64,000 bases of DNA from Holophaga foetida DSM 6591 (lineage in GTDB: Bacteria > Acidobacteriota > Holophagae > Holophagales > Holophagaceae), in assembly GCF_000242615.2 (NCBI RefSeq), contig NZ_KI912268.1, positions 263,229-327,228 of the forward strand. The letters are read 5' to 3'. Under the pieces are notes generated by a model. The model was not told where the DNA came from, did not search any database, and saw only the letters and a program-made list of their open reading frames with translations. The translations under genes were made by a program, and so were the position numbers. Positions 52,667 to 61,454 of this stretch are shown here, piece by piece. Each line of letters starts with the position of its first letter. The first letter of the stretch is position 1.

Positions 52667-53892
52667 TGAAGGCCGTCATCATCCTCGGCGACGGCATGTC
52701 TGACCGTCCCGTGGCGGCTCTGGGAGGCAAGACGCCCCTCATGGTCGCCAAGAAGCCCTGCATGGACCGCATCGCCCGCGAGGGCGTCACTGGGCTTTTC
52801 GCCAGCATCCCCACGGGGATGCCCGAGGGCTCGGATGTGGCCAACCTCTCGGTCCTGGGCTACGACCCCCGGGTCTGCCTCCAGGGGCGCGGCGTCCTTG
52901 AGGCCGCCAGCATGGGCGTGGCCCTGGCCCCGGAGGATGTGGCCATGCGCTGCAACCTCATCTGTCTGGATGCCGAGGGACGGATCAAGAACCACTCCGC
53001 CGGGCACATCAGCTCCGAAGAGGCCGCCATCCTGATCCGGGATCTGGACCGGGAACTGGGAGGAGGGCAGGGGGATCGCCCCGCCGTCTTCCATCCCGGG
53101 GTGAGCTACCGCCACCTTCTGGTGCTTCCCGGAGGCTGGGCCTCCGCCGACTTCGAGTGCGCCCCGCCCCACGATCACGTGGGCACCCTGGAATCGGAAC
53201 TCCTGCCCAAGGCCAACGGTGCCGAAGCGGAATCCACCGTGGCCCGTCTCCTCGACCTGCACGAGCGGGCCAAAGCCATTCTGGCCAAGCATCCGGTGAA
53301 CCTGGCCCGCGTCGCCAAGGGCAAGGATCCCGCCAATGCCATCTGGGTCTGGTCTCCGGGGCACCGCCCCCAGATGGAGACCATGGAGTCCCTCTATGGC
53401 GTCAAGGGCGCCGTGATCTCCGCCGTGGACCTCATCTTCGGTATCGGCGTCTACGCGGGGCTGACTCGCATCGATGTGGAGGGGGCCACCGGCCTCTACG
53501 ACACCAACTACGAAGGCAAGGCCCAGGCTGCGCTGGATGCCCTGGAGGACCACGACTTCGTGTACGTCCACGTGGAAGCCACGGACGAGGCCTCCCACGG
53601 CTGCGATCTGGACCTCAAGATCCGCTGCATCGAGTATCTCGATGACCGCCTGATCCGCCCCATCATGGAGGGGCTGGAGGCCAAGGGCGTCCAGGCCGCC
53701 TTTGCGGTCCTGCCGGACCACCCCACCCCCGTGGAGACCGGCACCCACGCCAATGATCCCGTCCCCTTTGCCATCTGGCGCCCAGGCACTCCCGCCGACG
53801 CCAGCCAGGCCTACGACGAGGTTCAGGCATCCCAGGGTTCCCTGGGGCTGCTGAAGCGGGATCAGTTCATTCGCGCCGCCCTCGGGCTGTAG
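52666..53892 (+). CDS. Cofactor-independent phosphoglycerate-mutase-like protein, proposed homoserine kinase
   Basis: 408 residues of the alkaline phosphatase/iPGM superfamily, archaeal (ApgM) subtype. It has the first metal motif ILGDGMSDRP, a PEGSDVANLSVLGYDP stretch with the nucleophile Ser, and late metal residues in HVEATDEASHGCD and LPDHPTPV. The same family next to thrC has been proposed to supply homoserine kinase activity (a TIGR family named proposed homoserine kinase). No thrB is visible here and the gene overlaps thrC by one base (TGATG), which supports that idea. The alternative is simple phosphoglycerate mutase activity in glycolysis. Confidence 0.85.
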   Translation: MKAVIILGDGMSDRPVAALGGKTPLMVAKKPCMDRIAREGVTGLFASIPTGMPEGSDVANLSVLGYDPRVCLQGRGVLEAASMGVALAPEDVAMRCNLICLDAEGRIKNHSAGHISSEEAAILIRDLDRELGGGQGDRPAVFHPGVSYRHLLVLPGGWASADFECAPPHDHVGTLESELLPKANGAEAESTVARLLDLHERAKAILAKHPVNLARVAKGKDPANAIWVWSPGHRPQMETMESLYGVKGAVISAVDLIFGIGVYAGLTRIDVEGATGLYDTNYEGKAQAALDALEDHDFVYVHVEATDEASHGCDLDLKIRCIEYLDDRLIRPIMEGLEAKGVQAAFAVLPDHPTPVETGTHANDPVPFAIWRPGTPADASQAYDEVQASQGSLGLLKRDQFIRAALGL

Positions 53893-53926
53893 TTCCCTTG
53901 CCACCCCTTTCTTCCAGGAGCCGACG

Positions 53927-54595
53927 ATGAAGATGGAGCCAGTCCCTGAACCTACCCTCAGGCGACTCCCCCGCTACTATCACCTGCTCCGGCGGCTGCA
54001 GGAGAACGGCCAGGAGATCGTATCCGCCACCATGATGGCGGAGGAGCTGGGGATCCATCACACCCAGGTGCGCAAGGATTTGGCGGCCACCGGCAGCGTC
54101 GGCAAGCCCAAGGTGGGACATCGGGTGGATGACCTGATCCAGTCCATCGAGCGTTTCCTCAACTGGAACAACTCCTCGGATGCCTTCCTGGTGGGAGCGG
54201 GCAACCTGGGTCTGGCCCTGCTGGGCTATCAGGGCTTCGAGAAGGCCGGCATCAAGATCGTCGCGGCTTTCGACGCCAACCCCGCCAAGGTCGGTCAGCA
54301 GTTCCAGGGGGTGACGGTCCTCCCCACGGAGAAGTTCGAGGATCTGGCCAAGCGGATGCACATCTCCATCGGCATCATCGCCGTGCCGGAGGCCAAGGCC
54401 CAGGAGATCGCCAACATGATGGTGCGCTCCGGCATCCAGGCCATCTGGAACTTCGCCCCCCTGACCCTCGATCTCCCCCAGAGCATGATCGTGGAGAACG
54501 TGGAACTCTACTCCAGCCTGGCCATCATTTCGCGCAAGCTGGCGGAGCGTCATCGCTCCCAGGCCAAGGTTCTCCCCACGCACTCCGAGAAGTGA
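53927..54595 (+). CDS. rex: Redox-sensing transcriptional repressor Rex
   Basis: 222 residues. The N-terminal winged helix (LRRLPRYYHLLRRLQENGQEIVSATMMAEELGIHHTQVRKDLAATG) binds operators of fermentation and respiration genes. The Rossmann domain (FLVGAGNLGLALLGY) binds NADH/NAD+ and controls release from DNA. The motif NFAP and the C-terminal domain-swap helix (ENVELYSSLAIISRKLA) fit the family. It precedes the [2Fe-2S] and hydrogenase genes on the same strand with small gaps (16 bases to the next), so it may be co-transcribed with them. GGAG lies upstream of ATG 53927. Confidence 0.96.
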   Translation: MKMEPVPEPTLRRLPRYYHLLRRLQENGQEIVSATMMAEELGIHHTQVRKDLAATGSVGKPKVGHRVDDLIQSIERFLNWNNSSDAFLVGAGNLGLALLGYQGFEKAGIKIVAAFDANPAKVGQQFQGVTVLPTEKFEDLAKRMHISIGIIAVPEAKAQEIANMMVRSGIQAIWNFAPLTLDLPQSMIVENVELYSSLAIISRKLAERHRSQAKVLPTHSEK

Positions 54596-54611
54596 CTGAC
54601 GAAAGGTTTGC

Positions 54612-54875
54612 ATGACAGCGGTCTCCGACTTTCCCCATGAAATCGTGGTTTGCATGGGCAGCGCCTGCTTCGCCCGGGGAAACGTCGGTTCCGTTCAGAT
54701 CATCCGCAACTACCTCGAGGACCGGGGATTGGCAGACAAGGTCAAGGTGACGGGAACCCTCTGTCAGGACTCCTGCAAGGAAGGTCCCAACGTCTGCTTT
54801 GACGGAACCTGCCTGTGCAAGGTGGATCCCTCCACCCTGCCTGATCTGCTGGATGAGCGCTTCGGATTGAAGTGA
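54612..54875 (+). CDS. Thioredoxin-like [2Fe-2S] ferredoxin
   Basis: 87 residues resembling the C-terminal domain of NuoE/HoxE. Four cysteines fit a [2Fe-2S] site: C14-x4-C19 (VCMGSACFARGN) and C51-x3-C55 (LCQDSCKEGPNV). Two extra cysteines lie near the end (FDGTCLCKV). Such small proteins accompany multi-subunit or sensory [FeFe] hydrogenases. It starts 16 bases after rex and ends just before the hydrogenase gene. It could feed electrons to the hydrogenase H-cluster or its PAS part. Confidence 0.88.
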   Translation: MTAVSDFPHEIVVCMGSACFARGNVGSVQIIRNYLEDRGLADKVKVTGTLCQDSCKEGPNVCFDGTCLCKVDPSTLPDLLDERFGLK

Positions 54876-54886
54876 GGGGGGATCCC

Positions 54887-56620
54887 ATGAATTTCCAGAA
54901 GCCGATCTACACCGAGCAGGGCTACTGCCGGGACTGCTACAAGTGCATCCGCCACTGCCCGGTCAAGGCCATCCGCGTGGAGAACAACCAGGCCTCCATC
55001 ATCCCGGAACGCTGCATCTACTGCGGGATCTGCGTGGACGCCTGTCCGGTGGGGGCCAAGCGGGTCCGGGACGATCTGAACCGGGCCAAGCTCCTGGTGC
55101 GCCGCAAGGACAGGGTGGTGGCCTCCCTGGCGCCCAGTTTCATATCCGAGTTTTCCGGCATCCGTCCCGGCCAGCTGATCCATGCCCTGAAGATGCTCGG
55201 CTTCCACGCCGTGTCTGAAACCGCCCTGGGGGCCCAGGAAGTTTCCGCCGCATGCGCCGAACTGGCTCGCACTAGCGGAAATAAGCTATTCATCTCTACA
55301 ACCTGCCCCTCGGTGGTGGAGCTGATCCAGAAATACTACCCTGGCCTGAGTCCGTACCTGACCCCCTTCCTCTCCACCATGGCCGTCCACGCGCGGATGC
55401 TGAAGCGGGAGTTCGGCGGTGACACCGGTATCGTCTACCTGAGCCCCTGCATCGCCAAGCAGCTGGAGTCCGATGACCCCAGCATGAAGGTGGACGTGGC
55501 TCTCACCTTCACCCTGCTGAGGCAGTGGTTCGAAGACCTGGGGATTGTGCTCAATGAGATACAGGAGGATCCGGAGGATATTTTCCTGCCGGAGCCCTCT
55601 CGGGACGGCGCCCTCTATCCCATTTCCGGGGGCATGCTCCAGAGCATGGAAGTCTGTGGAGGACTGGGCGAGGTCAAGACCATGGCCTTCTCCGGAGTCC
55701 AGCAGATCATGACGGCCCTTGAGGGTATTCATGAGGCTCCCTTCAAGGATCCCCTCTTCCTGGAGCTCCTGGCCTGCGACGGGGGCTGTGTCAATGGGCC
55801 CCGCAGCCATGAGCGGAGCGGGACCGCGTCCAAGATGCTGGAGATCCTCCGCTACGCCAGGATTCCGGAGCCTGGGCTGCGCCTGCCCACCATGGACATC
55901 CGGCGGGAATTCTCCGAGCCCCCCGTGGAGACCCGGGAACCGCTCCGGGATGAGATGGCGGCCGCCCTCCATCGATTGGGGAAGAGCATGACGTCGGACG
56001 AGCTGGATTGCGGGGGCTGCGGCTACGATACCTGTCGTGCCCTCGCGGCAGCCATGGTGGATGGCCGGGCTGAGGTCAGCATGTGCGTCGCATACATGCG
56101 CAAGCTGGCCTCCAACAAAGCCAACGCCCTCATGCGCTCCATGCCCTGCGGTGTCGTGATCGTTGACGAGAGTATGGACATTGTCGAATGCAACCGGAAG
56201 TTCGCCGAGATCCTGGGGGGTGACGTTCTCACCGTCTTTGACGCCAAGCCCGGCATGGCCGGAGCTGACATTACCAAGGTGGCCCCCTTCCATCGGCTCT
56301 TCCGGACGGAGCTGGAGGATGGCAAGGCCGTTATGAAGGATCTCCGGGTGGGGGGCTTGATCCTGCGGGTCTCTGTGTTCACCATCGAGCCCGGCCGCGT
56401 GGTGGGAGGCATCGTCTACGACATCACGGAGCCCTTGGTGGAGCGTGGGCTGATCATCCAGAAGGCCGAGGAGGTCATCCGGAAGAACGTGACCACGGTG
56501 CAGCAGATCGCCTACCTGCTGGGCGAGAATGCCGCTGAGACCGAGATGATCCTGGCCTCCATCATCGATTCCTTCAAGGTTGCGCCGGACTCCACCGGCA
56601 ACGGGAAGAGTGGGCGATGA
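54887..56620 (+). CDS. Sensory-type [FeFe] hydrogenase with C-terminal PAS domain
   Basis: 577 residues from ATG 54887 (GGGGGGAT upstream). Two 4Fe-4S motifs come first (C14/17/20/24 and C43/46/49/53), then the H-cluster domain: C140 in TTCPS, C188 in SPCIAKQLE, C297 and C301 in ACDGGCVNG. The four cluster cysteines are kept, but the proton-transfer Cys of catalytic enzymes (TSCCP) is Thr139. A further 4Fe-4S domain (C375, C378, C383, C400) and a PAS domain (about 415-525; CGVVIVDESMDIVECNRKFAEILGG) follow. This matches the group C sensory hydrogenases, which detect H2 or redox state. The next gene, overlapping by ATGA, encodes a SpoIIE-type phosphatase as the likely output. Confidence 0.92.
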   Translation: MNFQKPIYTEQGYCRDCYKCIRHCPVKAIRVENNQASIIPERCIYCGICVDACPVGAKRVRDDLNRAKLLVRRKDRVVASLAPSFISEFSGIRPGQLIHALKMLGFHAVSETALGAQEVSAACAELARTSGNKLFISTTCPSVVELIQKYYPGLSPYLTPFLSTMAVHARMLKREFGGDTGIVYLSPCIAKQLESDDPSMKVDVALTFTLLRQWFEDLGIVLNEIQEDPEDIFLPEPSRDGALYPISGGMLQSMEVCGGLGEVKTMAFSGVQQIMTALEGIHEAPFKDPLFLELLACDGGCVNGPRSHERSGTASKMLEILRYARIPEPGLRLPTMDIRREFSEPPVETREPLRDEMAAALHRLGKSMTSDELDCGGCGYDTCRALAAAMVDGRAEVSMCVAYMRKLASNKANALMRSMPCGVVIVDESMDIVECNRKFAEILGGDVLTVFDAKPGMAGADITKVAPFHRLFRTELEDGKAVMKDLRVGGLILRVSVFTIEPGRVVGGIVYDITEPLVERGLIIQKAEEVIRKNVTTVQQIAYLLGENAAETEMILASIIDSFKVAPDSTGNGKSGR

Positions 56621-57804
56621 CCAGCCCCCGGCACTTCATCGAGATCGACCACTTCCAGGAGAAGAAGTTCCGGCAGATGGCCTGCGGCGACATCTTCCTC
56701 TCCCAGAAGGTGGATGATGGTCAGCGGGTGATCTCGGTTCTGGCGGATGGCCTGGGGAGCGGCATCAAGGCCGCCGTGCTGGCCAACCTCACCACCACCA
56801 TGGCCATCAAGTACGTGGCCAGCGATGTGGATATCACCCGGGCCGCCAGCACGATCATGGAGACCCTTCCGGTCTGCAAAGTGCGGGGCATCGCCTACTC
56901 CACCTTCACCATCGTCGACATGGACCGCCAGGGCGCCACCCGCATCGTGGAATACGACAACCCCTCCTTCGTCCTCTTGCGGGATGGCGCTGTGCTGGAT
57001 GTCCCCAAGGTCACGGTGCCCATCCAGACCTCCAACGAGCGGGATGCCTTCCTGCACGTCTCCAACTTTGTGGTCCGCCCCGGGGACCGGATCGTCATCT
57101 TTTCCGATGGGGTCATCCAGGCTGGCGTGGGGCAGGGGCTCTCGCCCCTCGGATGGGGGATCGAGGCCGTGAACGCCTACCTGGAGCAGGTGGTCAAGGA
57201 CCGTCCCACCATTTCCGGTCGCCAACTGGCCCGCAACCTGGTGCACCGGGCCCTGGCCCAGGACAACTTCAAAGCGAAAGACGATATCTCCTGCGGGGTC
57301 ATCTACTACCGTAAACCCCGGGAAGTCCTCGTCTTCACCGGGGCGCCGGTCAAGAAGGAGCGGGACGGGGATCTGTCCGCAGCGGCCCTGGGCTTTGAAG
57401 GCAAGAAGATCATCTGCGGAGGCACCACGGCCTCGATCCTCTCCCGGGAGCTGGGGCGCCCCCTCTCCATGGACCTTTCAGATCTGGACCCCAACATCCC
57501 CCCCGTATCCCACATGGATGGCTTCGAACTGGTGACCGAGGGAGCCATCACCCTGGCGGCCCTGGCCCGGATGCTGGAACAGGAGGAGAATCCCGACCTC
57601 CTGCGCCCCAACGCCGTCACTCGCCTGGCGGGGGTGTTGCTGGACAGCGACATCATCCATTTCATGGTGGGCACCAAGATCAACGAGGCCCTGCAGGATC
57701 CCAGCCTTCCAGAAAGCCTGGACATCCGCCGCAACATCATCCGCCACCTCCAGCGAACCCTCAGTGAACGGTTCCTGAAAGAGGTGCACGTGAGCTTCGT
57801 CTGA
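56617..57804 (+). CDS. SpoIIE-type PP2C serine phosphatase
   Basis: 395 residues. The N-terminal half is a PP2C/SpoIIE domain with metal-site aspartates in SVLADGLGSGIKA, FSDGVIQAG and KDDISCGVIYY. The C-terminal 150 residues have no recognised domain but are conserved-looking (KIICGGTTASILSRELGR, then many helices). It starts within the hydrogenase stop codon (ATGA), so the two are made together. It probably dephosphorylates a Ser/Thr-phosphorylated regulator in response to H2 sensed by the hydrogenase. The target is not in the window. Confidence 0.88.
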   Translation: MTSPRHFIEIDHFQEKKFRQMACGDIFLSQKVDDGQRVISVLADGLGSGIKAAVLANLTTTMAIKYVASDVDITRAASTIMETLPVCKVRGIAYSTFTIVDMDRQGATRIVEYDNPSFVLLRDGAVLDVPKVTVPIQTSNERDAFLHVSNFVVRPGDRIVIFSDGVIQAGVGQGLSPLGWGIEAVNAYLEQVVKDRPTISGRQLARNLVHRALAQDNFKAKDDISCGVIYYRKPREVLVFTGAPVKKERDGDLSAAALGFEGKKIICGGTTASILSRELGRPLSMDLSDLDPNIPPVSHMDGFELVTEGAITLAALARMLEQEENPDLLRPNAVTRLAGVLLDSDIIHFMVGTKINEALQDPSLPESLDIRRNIIRHLQRTLSERFLKEVHVSFV

Positions 57805-57814
57805 TCCGGTTGAT

Positions 57815-58072
57815 GGAAAAGCTGGAACGCGGAGGTTGAAAAGAAAGGGCGCGGAGAAAAGCAGGAAAAAGACGGTTGTCTTTCATTCGTCTTTTAAACT
57901 TTTATGATAAAATATTAATAAGTAAAACCTGATGCGTTGACCAGACCAGAGTGTTCAGCACCAGTGGTGCGATACACGCGCGCCCTTGGTGGTGGCAGCG
58001 GCTTTTGAAGCTTTACGCTTTCCCTCTGCGCCCTCTCTTGTTTCCCTCCGCGCCCTCCGCGTTGAGCTTTTC
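57815..58072. repeat. Inverted repeat pair flanking an AT-rich intergenic patch
   Basis: GGAAAAGCTGGAACGCGGAGG at 57815-57835 recurs in inverted form as CCTCCGCGTTGAGCTTTTC at 58054-58072, with related GCGCGGAG/CTCCGCGC pieces inside. Between them an AT-rich stretch (about 57890-57930) differs sharply from the GC-rich surroundings. It lies between the convergent phosphatase and cheX genes. This looks like a dispersed intergenic repeat; no gene or typical terminator is seen. Confidence 0.55.
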
Positions 58073-58076
58073 GCTT

Positions 58077-58538
58077 CTATTCGCGAAGCCCGACATTCAC
58101 CTCGAAGTCCCCGAACTCGGTGGTGAAGGGGATGGCGATGCAGGGGATGTCGCCGGAGCGGCTGATCTTGTGGCCGGAGCCGATGACCACGGTGGGGATG
58201 GAGATGTTCAGGGAAAAACCGTCCTGGATGAGGGAGCGGCGGGCGTCACCCACCACGATGTTGCCGATTTCGCCGATGGCATCCTCCACGGCCTTGCTCA
58301 TGGTGGGCACATCCTCCATCAGCATGTTCGCGGCGATCTTGCAGGCCAGCTTCTCGGGCATGGAGATGATGATGGATCCCGAGGTCTCACCCGTCAGACC
58401 GATGATGGCCGATATGTCGTAAGTTGTAATTAAATCTTCTTTTAGTTCGATACCGACTTTCTCTGCCTGAATTCCCGCCATCATGTCCAGGCTGCGGAGG
58501 GTGGACTCGACGAAGGGGTTGATGATGGCAACATTCAT
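58077..58538 (-). CDS. cheX: CheX-type CheY-phosphate phosphatase
   Basis: 153 residues of the CheC/CheX/FliY family. The catalytic E-x2-N pair is E90 and N93 in AVEDAIGEIGNIVVGDAR; only one such motif is present, as in CheX. It removes phosphate from CheY and resets the chemotaxis signal. The end of the protein (DIPCIAIPFTTEFGDFEVNVGL) fits the dimerising beta sheet. It is divergent from yqeY and not near other che genes. Confidence 0.9.
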   Translation of the reverse strand: MNVAIINPFVESTLRSLDMMAGIQAEKVGIELKEDLITTYDISAIIGLTGETSGSIIISMPEKLACKIAANMLMEDVPTMSKAVEDAIGEIGNIVVGDARRSLIQDGFSLNISIPTVVIGSGHKISRSGDIPCIAIPFTTEFGDFEVNVGLRE

Positions 58539-58661
58539 GGGACGCAGGCCTCGCTATGATTTTGACCAACATTACTCCATCGGTGCCATTCCTTCCAACC
58601 TGATTATTGATGGGGCGCGCTTTCGGCGTCAGGATTAGGGTTCATCTGTCAGGACGACGCC

Positions 58662-59111
58662 ATGCTCGAACGCCTTCAAGCCGATCTCAAATCTTCCATG
58701 CTCGCCAAGGACGCTCCGCGCACCATGGTGCTGCGCATGGCCCTCACCGCCTACAAGAACGAGGCCGTGGCCAAGGGACTCGGGCCCCAGGGGCTGCTCT
58801 CGGAAGCGGATGCCATCGCCGTCTTCAAGCGGCTGGTGAAGAGCCGGGAGGACAGCATTGAGCAGTTCGCGAAGGCCGGCCAGAATGACCGGGCGGATCA
58901 GGAACGGGCTGAGATCGAGATCCTGAAGCCCTATCTTCCTGCCATGCTGGAGGGGGCTGCCCTGGAGGCTGCCGTGAAGGCCGCCGTCGCCGAGGTCGGC
59001 GCTTCCACCAAGAAGGACATGGGCCAGGTCATGAAGGCCCTCCAGGCCAAGCACGGTAGCGCCTACGACGGCAAGGCCGCCAGCCAGCTCGTCCAGTCCC
59101 TGCTGCAGTAA
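58662..59111 (+). CDS. GatB/YqeY domain protein
   Basis: 149 residues, the full YqeY length. The family pattern is clear: LERLQADLKSSMLAKDAPRTMVLRMALTAYKNEAV, then VFKRLVKSREDSIEQFAKAGQNDRADQERAEIEILKPYLP, then the tail DMGQVMKALQAKHG. The fold resembles the tail of GatB that contacts tRNA; the function of free YqeY is not known. It is followed 23 bases later by proS, so a tRNA-related role is possible. Confidence 0.93.
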   Translation: MLERLQADLKSSMLAKDAPRTMVLRMALTAYKNEAVAKGLGPQGLLSEADAIAVFKRLVKSREDSIEQFAKAGQNDRADQERAEIEILKPYLPAMLEGAALEAAVKAAVAEVGASTKKDMGQVMKALQAKHGSAYDGKAASQLVQSLLQ

Positions 59112-59134
59112 CCTTTTTCCCTGAAAGAACCGAA

Positions 59135-60898
59135 ATGAAACAGTCCAAACTCCTGATCCAGACCTTCCGGGAGGCGCCGCGGGATGCGGACGTCGTCAGC
59201 CAGCAGCTCATGATGCGCTCCGGCATGATCATGAAGCTGGCGGCGGGGATCTACGACTACCTGCCTCTGGCCTACCGCAGCATCCGGAAGTTCCAGGAGA
59301 TCGTGCGGGAGGAACTGGAGAAGGATGGCTGCCAGGAACTCCTGATGCCCGCCGTGCAGCCCGCCGAGCTCTGGCAGGAGTCTGGCCGCTGGAGCTTCTA
59401 CGGCAAGGAACTGCTGCGCTTCAAGGACCGCAAGGGCGGCGAGTTCTGCCTGGGGCCCACCCACGAAGAGGTCATCACCGATATCGTCCGCAAGAACGTC
59501 CGCAGCTACAAGCAGCTGCCCATGAACCTCTTCCAGATCCAGAGCAAGTTCCGGGACGAAATCCGTCCCCGCTTCGGACTCATGCGGGGCCGCGAGTTCA
59601 TCATGAAGGACGGCTACTCCTTCCACGCCGACGACGCGGACGCCGATCGCGAGTACTGGGTGATGTTCAATGCCTATAAGCGGATCTTCTCCCGCCTGGG
59701 CGTGAAGTTCCGCCCCGTGGAGGCCGACAGCGGCGCCATCGGCGGCAGCTTCACCCATGAGTTCCATGTGCTCGCCGGGAGCGGCGAGGATGCCATCCTC
59801 TCCTGCGATGCCTGCGACTACACCTCCAACAGCGAGAAGACCGAGGCCCCCCAGGTCCCGGCGGTGGATCACGGGGCCGAGCAGCCCCTTTCCAAGGCCC
59901 ACTTCCACACCCCCGGCATCATCACCATGGAGGAGCAGGCCAAGGCCATGGGGCTGGAGGCCCACCAGGCCTCGAAGTTCTACCTCTTCCGCGCCTCCAA
60001 AGGCGAGGATACCTTCGACGTGGGCATGGTGCTCCGCAGCGATCATGAGCCCAATCCCGTCAAGCTCCGCAACCTGCTGGGGGCCGACGTCCTGGAGCTG
60101 GTGCCCGTCGCTGAGGCCGAGGGGCTGTCCGGGGCCCAGAGCGGCTTCATCGGGCCTGTTGAACTTGAAAAGATCCCCATGTACGTGGACCGCTCCCTGG
60201 AAGGGGCCGTCAACCTGAGTTGTGGTGCCAATCAGACCGGCTACCACCACTTCAATTTCAACCCCAAGCGGGATCTGAAGCTCTTCAAGGGGTACTTCGA
60301 TCTGCGCCTAGGGGTCGAGGGCGACACCTGCCCCCGCTGCGGGAATGGCCATTTCCAGGCCTTCCGTGGCATCGAGGTGGGCCAGGTCTTCAAGCTGGGC
60401 ACCAAGTATTCCAAGTCCATGAACTGCGTCTTCCTGGACGAGCAGGGCAAGGAGAACCCCATGGTCATGGGCTGCTACGGAATCGGTGTGACCCGCACGG
60501 TCGCCGCCGTTATCGAGCAGAACTATGACGCCGACGGCATCATCTGGCCCTGGCCCGTGGCCCCCTACCAGGTGCACCTCCTCAGCCTGGACGCCGCCAA
60601 CCCCGACGTTTCCGAAGTGGCCACCCGCTTGGAGAAGGAGCTGGAGGCCGCCGGTTTCGAGGTGCTCCACGACGATCGTGAGGGCATGAGCCCCGGCGCC
60701 AAGTTCAAGGACGCCGACCTGCTGGGCTTCCCCCTGCGGGCCGTGGTGGGCGCCAAGGGCCTCAAGGACGGCATCGTGGAGCTTCGGGACCGCCGCACCA
60801 AGGAGGTCCGGAAGTTCGCCCCCGAGGCCATGGTGGCCGAGGTGAGCGCCGCCAGGGATCGCATCCTGGCCGAGCTGCGTGAAGCTGGCGGGAGGTAG
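59135..60898 (+). CDS. proS: Prolyl-tRNA synthetase (bacterial type, with editing domain)
   Basis: 587 residues. Class II core motifs: motif 1 in SGMIMKLAAGIYDYLPLAYR, motif 2 in KFRDEIRPRFGLMRGREFIMKDGYSFH and motif 3 in GCYGIGVTRTVAAVIEQN. The INS editing domain lies between motifs 2 and 3 (about 230-395; FRASKGEDTFDVGMVLRSDHEPN). The C-terminal anticodon domain follows (about 475-580; DDREGMSPGAKFKDADLLGFPLRAVVG). It charges tRNA-Pro with proline and clears Ala-tRNA-Pro. It is downstream of yqeY and upstream of an unknown gene. Confidence 0.97.
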   Translation: MKQSKLLIQTFREAPRDADVVSQQLMMRSGMIMKLAAGIYDYLPLAYRSIRKFQEIVREELEKDGCQELLMPAVQPAELWQESGRWSFYGKELLRFKDRKGGEFCLGPTHEEVITDIVRKNVRSYKQLPMNLFQIQSKFRDEIRPRFGLMRGREFIMKDGYSFHADDADADREYWVMFNAYKRIFSRLGVKFRPVEADSGAIGGSFTHEFHVLAGSGEDAILSCDACDYTSNSEKTEAPQVPAVDHGAEQPLSKAHFHTPGIITMEEQAKAMGLEAHQASKFYLFRASKGEDTFDVGMVLRSDHEPNPVKLRNLLGADVLELVPVAEAEGLSGAQSGFIGPVELEKIPMYVDRSLEGAVNLSCGANQTGYHHFNFNPKRDLKLFKGYFDLRLGVEGDTCPRCGNGHFQAFRGIEVGQVFKLGTKYSKSMNCVFLDEQGKENPMVMGCYGIGVTRTVAAVIEQNYDADGIIWPWPVAPYQVHLLSLDAANPDVSEVATRLEKELEAAGFEVLHDDREGMSPGAKFKDADLLGFPLRAVVGAKGLKDGIVELRDRRTKEVRKFAPEAMVAEVSAARDRILAELREAGGR

Positions 60899-60901
60899 AA
60901 C

Positions 60902-61375
60902 ATGGCCGAGGGTGCAGTCTATCTGACCACCTTCATCGAGGGGGTGCTGGTCCATGGATCGGCCACCCCCTTCGTCCTGCTGGTGCCCAGCCCCCACAGC
61001 CCCCACCGGGGCCTGCTCATGCCGCCGCACATCCCCTGGGCTCCGGGCTTCCTGCCGCCCACCCTGCTTCAGAATCAGATCGCCATCGGGTGGTGCATCC
61101 CCTTCCGTTTCGTGGATACCAGCAAGCTGCCGGTGGTCTTCGATGAGCGGACCTCCCGGCTGCCGAACCCCTGGCTCCTGCGCCTGGAGGGGCTGGAGGG
61201 CCAGCAGCGCCTCTACCTCACTCACCTCCTGCGCACCAAGGGAGCCGAGGATGAACTGCCTCCGCCTCCCGAAGGGGGCCAGTGGGTGTCGGAGAAGGCC
61301 CTGGCCACCCTGGACCTCCAGCCGGGCATCCGCCGTCTCTGCCAGGCAGCCATCCAGGCGGTGAAGGAAGGCTGA
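60902..61375 (+). CDS. Hypothetical protein downstream of proS
   Basis: 157 residues starting three bases after the proS stop, so probably co-transcribed. It is proline-rich with a compact N-terminal half (VYLTTFIEGVLVHGSATPFVLLVPSPHSPHRGLLMPPHIPWAPG) and a helical C-terminal third (WVSEKALATLDLQPGIRRLCQAAIQAVK). I recognise no family, signal peptide or membrane segment. Codon use matches its neighbours, supporting a real gene. A short GC hairpin (61400-61418) follows. Confidence 0.7.
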   Translation: MAEGAVYLTTFIEGVLVHGSATPFVLLVPSPHSPHRGLLMPPHIPWAPGFLPPTLLQNQIAIGWCIPFRFVDTSKLPVVFDERTSRLPNPWLLRLEGLEGQQRLYLTHLLRTKGAEDELPPPPEGGQWVSEKALATLDLQPGIRRLCQAAIQAVKEG

Positions 61376-61454
61376 GCCGTGATTACTCGGGTTGAAAAAG
61401 GGCCGCGCATGGCGGCCCCCCTGGGCTGATTCTGCATTGCTCGCGCTGCAGCTT

